Origin: Apiotrichum sp. Y4204
Taxonomy: Eukaryota; Basidiomycota; Tremellomycetes; Trichosporonales; Trichosporonaceae
Assembly: GCA_025531455.1 (NCBI GenBank)
Contig: JAMYHL010000014.1
Coordinates: forward strand, 310,001-374,000
Direction of reading: 5' to 3'
Length of the DNA stretch: 64,000 nucleotides
Shown: positions 56,531-64,000 of the stretch, in pieces
Position numbering within the stretch: the stretch's first letter is position 1
How the letters are laid out: each line of letters starts with the position of its first letter
Program-made: the position numbers and the translations under genes
Notes under the pieces: generated by a model
Databases searched by the model: none
The model's input: the letters and a program-made list of their open reading frames with translations, nothing else
Told to the model about the DNA's origin: nothing

Positions 56531-57769
56531 TTACCACGAGTCGAGCCCCAGGTCCTCGGCGTCGTGCTCGTGCTCGCCATTGGTGGCAGTCTCAACCTCG
56601 TCCTCGCTCTCGGGCTTGGCCCGCCCAAGCAGCCGCATGAGGATGCCGGTCTCGAGCTCCTTCTGCTCCTCCCCGTCCGCCTCGTACCCGTGGTCAAAGT
56701 CGATGAGGCAGATCGTGTCGCTGTTCAGCCGGCGGCGGATGTGGCGCGTCTGGATGTCGCCGTGCAGAACACCCGCAGAATGTAGGGTGCGGTACAGGGA
56801 TTGAATACGGGAGCTGGGCTGTCAGAAATCGCAGAACGCGTCGTGCATGGATGGGGCGTCGATCGCCGATCAGGATCTCCTCCCGAGGAATTGTTTTCCA
56901 CCCAAAACCTCGACACTTTCCCGCTGTACTCTGTACTCACACCCAGTAGGGATGAAGGAACGACCACTCTTCGGCAATCGCGTCCCCGACACGCTCGTAC
57001 ACTGCTACGAGCAGATGGTCCGGGGAGCGGGGGAGCGGGGCCTTCCACATGCCGTAGAATGTGGGTACGACGGTGCCGACGAGGCCTGTGGCGAGTAGCG
57101 GGCCCACGAAGAGGTCGGCTTCGGAGAGCGCAGAGTTCTCGCACCACAAGTACTCCTCGGCCGAGGCGCCACAGCGCGTAACCTTGATGACGACGCGGTG
57201 CATGACGCGCGCGAGGAGACTCGGTGCACATGCCGCGTTGGGAGGTACGTTGAGGGCGAGCAGGTCCGCCTCGTACACTGTCCAGAGCGCGCCCTGTCCC
57301 TTGAGCCGGGAGATGCGGAGGAAGAAACCCGGCCGCGCGCCACTGCCCGCGAGATCGTTAAAGGTCAGCCCGAAGTGCGGAAACTCGGGAGAAAGCAGAC
57401 TGGGCTCGAACGAGAGCGTCGCGAGGTTGACGAAGAGGCCGTCACGCTCGATGTGGATGAGCTGGGGTGAGACGCGTCCGCGGGAAGGCTCACCTGTGTG
57501 CTTGGTGATAATGCGGGCCCGCGGCTGGAAAGGGAGTAGGCTGGTGGCGAGTGGGTTGGGAAGGAGGATGGGGAGAGCGCTGGGGTGAGGAGTGAGTCTG
57601 TCGAGCTGGAGCTCGAGGCAGCACCGGAGTGCGTCGTGACGGGTACCATGCGTGGGATGGCCGCCTCCGATGGGAGAAGGTGGTTGTCGGTACCCCTCTC
57701 GAAGCCACGCACACTGCACGCAGAGCACGAGGCGTCGTCGGTATCGTCGGCGGCGGGCTGGACGAGCAT
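56531..57769 (-). CDS. Small protein-kinase-fold protein (atypical)
   Basis: Three exons: 57769-57494, 57461-56941, 56813-56531 (359 aa). The first intron is only 32 nt, and removing it joins the only ATG-bearing frame to the kinase-like frame. The N-terminal 90 residues are Ser/Pro-rich. Kinase-fold landmarks are a candidate ATP-binding lysine in RVVIKVTRCG, a glutamate-rich helix (EEYLWCENSALSEA), hinge-like LLVAVYERVG, the catalytic-loop motif GVLHGDIQTRHI (HGD instead of HRD, Asp285) and LIDFDHG (DFD instead of DFG, Asp304). HGD with a short C-lobe resembles fungal protein-kinase-like and small-molecule-kinase families rather than Ser/Thr kinases. The C-terminus is highly acidic. Substrate unknown. 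Confidence 0.72.
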
Positions 57770-58852
57770 TGCGCGAGAGTGATGAGAGGATGGGACTCGA
57801 GTCAAGTGCGCGTTCTTGTAGTGGTGGATGATCAACGGTTAGAGTTGGACGTTGCTGGTGATGTGGACACCATCAGTAACGCCTGGCTCATGCTCACACT
57901 CGGTGGCCTCGAGAATGGTGGTGGCGAGCGCGAGGGAAGGCAGACCGGGACATGTCAGCAATCACGACCATGGGACCACTCATGACTCACACACACCCCA
58001 CCGTGCGCTTGTTCATTTCGCGTCTTGAATCCCTCTGCAGGTAATCTTTCTTCTTTCCTTTTCTGTTGGCATGTCGTTGAGATCATCGAATCGCGAATCG
58101 ACAGTGTATTTTACAACCTGCCCTGTTGATGATCACGGACAGCGTCCCTGCGAGCGTGATGGTGGCGGCAACGATCCTGGTGTGGTCTCACATGGACCCA
58201 CGCGCCGGGGCTTGACGGCCCGTGGGCTGATGGCGCTGAGCTGGCTGAGCTGGCTGAGGGGTTCCATCCACGAGTTGTCTCCAACACTTGATGTCCTCAC
58301 TGCATGGCATTTTGTACGGACGCGAGCTCGTGCAATGAGATGACCTGGATCGAGCGTCAATCGCCCATTATCACTTGTACGCTGTCCGGTATTCACCACA
58401 TCCTCATCGACGGAACTACCATAGGCTATCACTATCACTGGTCTTGTGCACAACTTCGGGGCACCGAGCCGTGCTGCACGCCATCCTTCCACACGTCTGG
58501 GCACAGCGAGGTGCTCAAGCCCAGCATCGCATGACCACCATACGGGCAGCAACGAGGCCCAGTCGCCTTCCATCCATCGCAGCGCCCGGACGCGAACAGC
58601 ATACAGCAAGCGACAGCGCGACAGGCGTTGACGAGAGCGCGACAGCGATGTGCGTCTACCCTTCACAGTGATGGGCCTGCATTGGTGGAGAACAACACTT
58701 TTGGAGGTATAAGTGGATATTCGCTTTCGCTGGTCTAAACGCGGCACCTCCCCTTGCGAGGTTACAATCCGCAGTAGCGTCGGGAACGGCAATCGCTAAT
58801 TACTGGAACGCGAGACGCAAGTCGCCAGCTGCATGTTCCAGGCTACAGAGCT
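57770..58852. other. Intergenic: upstream of the kinase-like gene, 3' flank of the esterase
   Basis: About 1.1 kb. No gene, tRNA or repeat of note was recognised. Confidence 0.5.
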
Positions 58853-60929
58853 CTACCATCCAATAGCCCTTGCCGCCTCCTCACCGAGCAGATAATCCGT
58901 CGCGTTCTGTCTAAACGTATCCGCGATGGGCTCGACACGCTCCTCGCCAAGGAACATTGTCCGCTTGTCGCCGTATGGCGGCCAGAACGTGGCGTTTCCC
59001 GCGCCGTTGGGCGTGTGCGAATACGCAAAGTTGATCCTGCCATTAGACAATTCCTCAATCCCTCAATCCCTCAATCCCCAATCTCCTAGTGGACGCACCA
59101 GTAACTCATCATCGCCTCGCCGAGGCGCTCCGCCGCGGGCGAGTACCCGAACGCGGCCTGTGCCGCACCAAAGACGTACGCGATCTCGGCGCCGTGCGTA
59201 ACTATGCGTCAGCGAGGTGTCAGGAGAATCTCACTCACATCCCACGTCGGGCGGCGCGCCGGGCGTCATCGACGCCCACTCGTACGACCACGCGTGCGCC
59301 CATCCCGCGTCGGCTGCCGCGCGGAGAAGCGTGCGCCGCCCCGCGACAAACACGATATCCCCCATGATCGCCGCATACCGCTTGTATGCCGGATCATGCC
59401 CGAACGTGTCGTTGCCCGTGTTGAACGGCCTGGAGTTAGTATTCGCCTCTCCTCGCTCTTGACGTACGAGCCGGCCGCGGGATCGGCAGGGTACACCGCA
59501 AGCAGCTTATCAATAAACTTGTCCGGGAGGGATTTCGAGAAGGACGCGCGGATTTGCTCGACGAGGTTCGCGGCCGTCACGGGAATAGGGTTGATGGCGG
59601 TGAAGAGCGTGCCCTCGTCGACATTGTTTCCCGTGATGAAGGGCACGCGGGCAAACTTGCCTTTGCGAAGGAGCGCGTGCGGCGAGGAGCGGACGATGTC
59701 GCCGTCCACGCCGGGCTGCCAGAAGAACCTGCGGTCAGAACGATGGAAAACTACTACGACCTTACGGGAGGGGGTACTTTGCCTTGAGGGTATTCACGGA
59801 GGCCAGGAGCTCGGACGGCGGCATGGCCCGCAGACACTCCCACCCCGACCACTTGTCCTTGCCCATGCCCTTGACTTTGCCCGTGTCCTTCTCCCAAGGC
59901 CGAGCCGCGTTCGCAGAGTCACATCCCGTGAGAACGAGCAGCTCGTCGTACTTGTCCTGCCACAGATCCTCGATATGCAACCCCGTGGAGGTTACCTGTT
60001 GCGCGCCAGACTCCATAATCTACTATCAGCGCAACCCAAACTCAGCACCCACGGCAGCAGAGAAAAGCTCCTGCTTGGGATCAAGCATGTGCATCGCGAC
60101 CGAAATCGCGCCCGCCGACTCGCCAAACAGCGTCACGCGGCGCGGGTCCCCGCCAAACGCCCCGATATGCGCCTGCACCCACTGCAGCGCGAGGCGCTGG
60201 TCGTACAGGCCGAGGTTACCCGCCTTGTGGGCGGCCGCATCGCGTCCAGTCCTGGGGTTAGCGGATCTAGGAGAGAAAACGCACGGGAAACCCCAGATTG
60301 CGAGGCGATAGTTCATCGTCACGAGGATGAAAGGGCGTTTCTGCCATCAGCTACGTTCCGAGGCAACGGGGACGTACAGTCTTGATACCGTAGGATGGGA
60401 GGAAGGGGTAGAGGTACTGGCTCTGGTTGCCCGACACGAATCCGCCGCCATAGCTGGTGTGAGCGAGCTGGTTACTTCATTCAGGCCCACATCCATACCA
60501 TGACCGGCAGTTTCTCCTGGCTCCCCGCAGCCCCGGGGGGCGCGAGCACGCTAACAGACAAACAGTCCTCGGTCATGTTCGCGACGTTCCCGACCTGCAT
60601 GCACGACGGGGGCGTGTGCGTCGCGTCCACATGTTCTCCGTACGTGGCCGGCTTGGGGCGGTGGAAGCGCAGGTTTCCCACCGCTGAGGTCAGCGCTGCT
60701 CGTACTGGGACTCACGCGGCGCGGCGTACGGGATCCCGAGGAACTGGTCCAGCCCGTCGCGGTTCAGCCCTGTTACTTCCACGGTGCGGTGCTCCTTCGG
60801 GAGGTACAGCGACGCGGTGACGGTGGTCGGATCCGGAGAGGTAGCGGTGCCGGCGGAGGTGGCAGGGGCCGCGGGGAGGGCGAGGCCCCCTCCAGCAATA
60901 AGAACGAGGGTGAGGAGCCCAAACCGCAT
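58853..60929 (-). CDS. Secreted type-B carboxylesterase/lipase, ten exons
   Basis: Alpha/beta-hydrolase that cleaves ester bonds; substrate not predictable. Exons: 60929-60716, 60683-60491, 60453-60378, 60340-60285, 60251-60053, 60019-59766, 59728-59468, 59429-59239, 59201-59099, 59036-58853 (576 aa). All nine introns are GT-AG, mostly 30-70 nt, and each junction restores a family motif. The signal peptide is [20 protein letters not shown]. Family landmarks are [16 protein letters not shown], the EDCLSVSV signature, LPVMVWIYGGGF (oxyanion hole), [24 protein letters not shown] and the nucleophile elbow FGESAG (Ser225). The triad is completed by Glu369 in NNVDEGTLF and His484 in [11 protein letters not shown]. 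Length is typical. The last intron holds three cctcaatc repeats (59053-59076). Such enzymes release fatty acids or alcohols extracellularly. Confidence 0.92.
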
Positions 60930-62234
60930 AGCTGTTCGGGTGAGTGAGTTGAGACTGGCCAAACAGCCAGCAGCTACTCTGTGAATATATACGCGCGGCC
61001 GACGACATTCAGCTTTCTTTCCATTCCGCACGTTGTCTCATCCCCACCGCCGGCGACAGCGACGGCCCGGACCCATCCCCAAAGATACGAAGCACCATGT
61101 GCAGAAGCGTAGGGCGTTCGTGCGTTCCCAAAGTTGTCTAGTGTGAGTCTGGACGGAGTTCGGAAGGCGTTCGGACGTGATGTCATTCCGCGGGGTGGAC
61201 ACTTGCGATACAGGTTAAGAGTTGTGAGCTAGTGAGCTGTGATGGTGAGTTGATGTGGCATGTGACTCCTCGGGTCGGGCACCAGTCGTCTCGCTCAACT
61301 AGCTTGTATCTCTCCAGCTTGGTCAGCGTATCGATCGGGTCCGAGTCGTGGCGGCGGCGGTGCGGCCTAGTTCCTCATTCTTGCAAGCTAGATCCGAAGA
61401 CAGAGATTGTAACCATGTATCTTCACGAGCAGGCTGTGAGCAGTGTGTCATTCCTGGCATTCCTGAGCGCGATGAGTTTAATTGAGTCGAGAATCATCGC
61501 GGCGTGGCACGACCATCGTCCGTGAGTTCCTCGTCCGCGTGGGTCCGCAACGCCTCAATCCTTGCATCCTTGACGATTCCGATACCTGTCCAACATCAGA
61601 AGCGATCGACTGTTAACGCGAACACCTCAAGGCGGTGCAGACGCGGCAGCGGCGTGGCACGCTTGCGAGCTGGCCTTAGGTCTTAGGCCTCAGCCTGAGG
61701 ATTAAGGCGCCAAACGACGGAGTTGTACGAATGGCTCAAGAATTTCTTCTGCAGCTTTACGACTGCTGGTCGCCGACGCGCCAGCGCGAGCGACGCCGGG
61801 GTATGAAGCAACATGTCGGCGGTTGACTTGTACGCGGCCTGGGGGAGGTCCTGTCGGTTAAGCGTTTGGGGAGTGCCGAGCCTAGGAGCGGAGAGGGGAT
61901 TCGCAACCTTTGGACGAACATCCGAGATTGTGATGCTTGATAGATACTTGATACCGCACTGAGAGGGTGTTTATGGAATGTGTGAAGGAGAATTGCACTG
62001 TACTGTATGCCGTGATCAACCTGGAAAGCAACAACAGACCTCCCCCGTTGTCCATTACCACGAGACAGCATCTTGAGCGCTTCCTTGCGCTTCCTTGATC
62101 CGTGCCCCGCTACACACTTGTAGTGCAAATTAAAAATCTCATGCAATGTACAAGAACGAATCCGCCGCGCTCTTCGCCAAACTCAACGTCGCGCCTCTCG
62201 CCTCGGGTGGCATAATTCCTCTCTCATCACACCC
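60930..62234. other. Intergenic: esterase upstream region and 3' flank of the 261-aa protein
   Basis: About 1.3 kb with no recognised gene. The first 70 bp upstream of the esterase ATG contain tatatac (60987-60994), a possible TATA element on the minus strand (gtatata). Nothing else stands out. Confidence 0.45.
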
Positions 62235-63071
62235 TCAAAACTCCTCGGACGCAGCCCACTCGCTGACATCGAACCCGTCCTCCTCGTCCTCCTCCTTCGG
62301 GGCCGCGAACGACGTGGCCGGCGAGAAGCCTCCAAAGCCGGCAGTGAACGGCGCCGCGACGGGTCCTGAGCCGGCTCCCACAGGCGCCGGGGCAGGGGCA
62401 CGCACCGGCGCGCCAGCCGCACCAACACCACCGGCACCAGCAGTGGGCGACTCGGGGCCAGGCCGCGCCCAGTCCAAAAAGCCCGCGCTGCCGGTGACAG
62501 GGTCGATCTCCATGCCGGCGTAGGTCCCCAGGCGGCCGACGGGCGCAGACACCGTCTTGGAGAAGCCACGGGCGGGGAGCCCGCGCGTGGTGCGCGGCAG
62601 CGGCGGCGGGGGCATGAGCTGCGTGTCGAACGCGTCCGGCTCTTCTCCCGGGCGCTTTGTGCCGCGCTCCTCGTGTTCGTCCGGAGAGAAATGCGGCCGC
62701 CGGTCGTCGGCCAGGTCGAGCGCGTCGACCGTCGCGGCGTACGGCTGGATCTCGCGGGCGCGCAGCGCCTCCTTGCTGATGATCCCCTGCGCAGCGCGGT
62801 ACGTGTCCCGCTCGGACATGAAGTGCGGCGAATTGAAGGCCGGGAGCGACTGGGTGGGTACGAGTGGGCGGCCCATGGACACGGCTGCCGTGAGCTGCCG
62901 TTCTCTCCAGAAATGAGGGTCTCATCGGTACTCACCCTGGCGGTTCCGCCGGGCGACGTTCTGCAGCGCAGCCTGAACGTCGGCGGGGATACCGTGCTTC
63001 TCGCCGTAAATGTCCGCCGTGGAGAGCTCCGAGGCCGGGCGCGAGCTGCGCTTCGAGTTGGGCGACGACAT
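62235..63071 (-). CDS. Acidic-tailed protein; possible ribonucleotide-reductase inhibitor (Spd1/Dif1-like)
   Basis: Exons 63071-62936 and 62884-62235 (261 aa). The intron is 51 nt, and the joined codon gives RQAVSMG. The protein is mostly disordered, with a short conserved-looking N-terminal part: TADIYGEKHGIPADVQAALQ then NVARRNRQAVSMG at residues 38-50. That motif resembles, from memory, the Arg-rich xVGxRVRKxVSxG element of the fungal RNR-inhibitor family (Spd1/Dif1), which controls location of the small subunit. A second feature is the acidic aromatic C-terminus EEDGFDVSEWAASEEF. The middle is Ala/Gly/Pro-rich and contains FSKTVSAPVGRLGTYAGMEI. The coding call is firm because frame and intron fit. 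The functional call is only a suggestion; an unknown disordered protein is equally possible. Confidence 0.7.
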
Positions 63072-64000
63072 GTGTGATGATGGTGGTGTCGTTTGGTTCA
63101 GAGGCGTGGGAAGATGCGCGTTGATCGACTGGCAAAGATAGACGGAACGCTGGCAGCGTCGCTGAGGGTGGAAGAGAGATGAGAGATTCGTGAGAGGGTC
63201 TCTGAGCGACCTGATGATGTCGGGAAGAGTGTTTGTTGTGGTTGCTTAGTAGTATCGGCTGCTTGCGGTGAGTAGTGATCAGCAGACCCCGCGCAGGAGA
63301 GAGAGAGAGAGCAAGGCGCGTCCGAACACGGGAATTCAGGAACACAGGCAAGGGAGGGACACAACCCCGTGACGCGTATCGCGTATCGCGGAAGCAAATT
63401 ACACGTGTATATAGCGTGTAAATCACGCCAATCTGCAATCTGCGATCTGCACTCTGGCCGGTGGCCGCGCTGTCTTGGCCAGCTTGGCCTCTTATATTAT
63501 GATCGACAGCCGCGGCGCCGTGCAGGGGGAGCAATTGATAGCCAGCTGGTGCGCACTGGTGCACTGTTGCTGTGCGTCGAACAGTCGCAGCCCTCTTTTG
63601 AGAGAGACACATTTCCCAGTCGTCATTATCATCTCCCTCTCAACCATCCCCCCCATCCCAACCCCCCCACACTCATCCCCGTCGGCAGCGCCGTCGACGC
63701 GCGACGGACACAACTACAGCCACAGGATCCCAGGAGCCAGGAGCAGGCGCAGGGCGTGCGGAGGGATCCGCCGCCTTGCTGTTCCAGACACACACACTCG
63801 CCCGGTATAGGTATCGGATATCGGATCCCGAGGCGACGCAAGCTTCCAGCGTCGAGGTGTCAGCCGTCTCACCAGCTCACCAGCCTTTTCAACATTGACG
63901 CTCGCCGGCTCGAGATACCACACGACGTTGCGTGTCGTGTTGCATCGACCAACCCACACTGCACAGCATACTGCTCACTGGCCACCCGCTCCGCCTGGCT
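63072..64000. other. Upstream region of the 261-aa protein gene to window end
   Basis: No gene supported. The first 250 bp on the minus strand are C/T-rich, including a GA run on the plus strand (63,297-63,313), consistent with a leader. Repeated cgtatcgc (63375-63391) and caatctg/gatctg units (63,430-63,452) are present. A coding region could begin just beyond the window edge. Confidence 0.4.

Noticed and set aside
57365..57835. Start of the kinase-like gene upstream at about 57835
   Set aside because: The upstream extension of that frame begins with a TTG codon; the first ATG is at 57769.
1..64000. tRNA, 5S rRNA or CRISPR-like arrays
   Set aside because: No B-box GGTTCGANTCC-type sequence with a fitting A-box was found by eye, and no spaced identical repeats other than coding or simple repeats.

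Overview
The window looks like nuclear DNA of a basidiomycetous yeast, most likely a GC-rich member of the Tremellomycetes (Trichosporonales-like). This is inferred from gene content and intron style, not from a database match. Genes are spliced with many very short GT-AG introns (32 to about 130 nt, a few longer) that have CTAAC or CTGAC branch-type motifs a few bases before the acceptor. Thirteen protein genes can be modelled. In every complete one the exons chosen add up to a whole number of codons. No tRNA, rRNA, CRISPR array, intact transposon or LTR was recognised.

Left part (1-23,300), gene-dense: peroxisomal multifunctional enzyme FOX2 (minus strand, 3' end outside the window); a PLP2-type phosducin-like protein divergent from a Rubisco-LSMT/SETD-type SET-domain methyltransferase; a peroxisomal adenine-nucleotide carrier (ANT1/PMP47); an acidic protein of unknown function; an ICT1/Pth4-type mitochondrial GGQ peptidyl-tRNA hydrolase; an ATF1/CREB-type bZIP regulator; a six-exon Tctex-type dynein light chain that is invisible as a long ORF; and a PEX11-family protein with a long N-terminal extension. 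Three of these genes (FOX2, ANT1, PEX11) serve peroxisomal beta-oxidation: the enzyme, its ATP supply, and organelle proliferation.

Middle part (23,300-51,370), gene-poor: a single velvet-domain regulator (35,893-37,984) stands between two blocks of about 12.6 and 13.4 kb with no confident gene. These blocks hold simple repeats, a 48-bp in-frame duplication, and a few reading-frame fragments that may be relics or fast-evolving genes.

Right part (51,370-64,000), gene-dense again: a Ser/Thr/Pro-rich cell-wall protein with a signal peptide, about 19 near-perfect 9-residue repeats and a GPI-type tail, whose model needs either a 4-nt microexon or an unusual acceptor; a small kinase-fold protein; a ten-exon secreted type-B carboxylesterase; and a 261-residue acidic protein that may be a ribonucleotide-reductase inhibitor (low confidence). 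Regulation appears to centre on stress and development (ATF1, velvet), with lipid use as a metabolic theme (FOX2, ANT1, PEX11, esterase).
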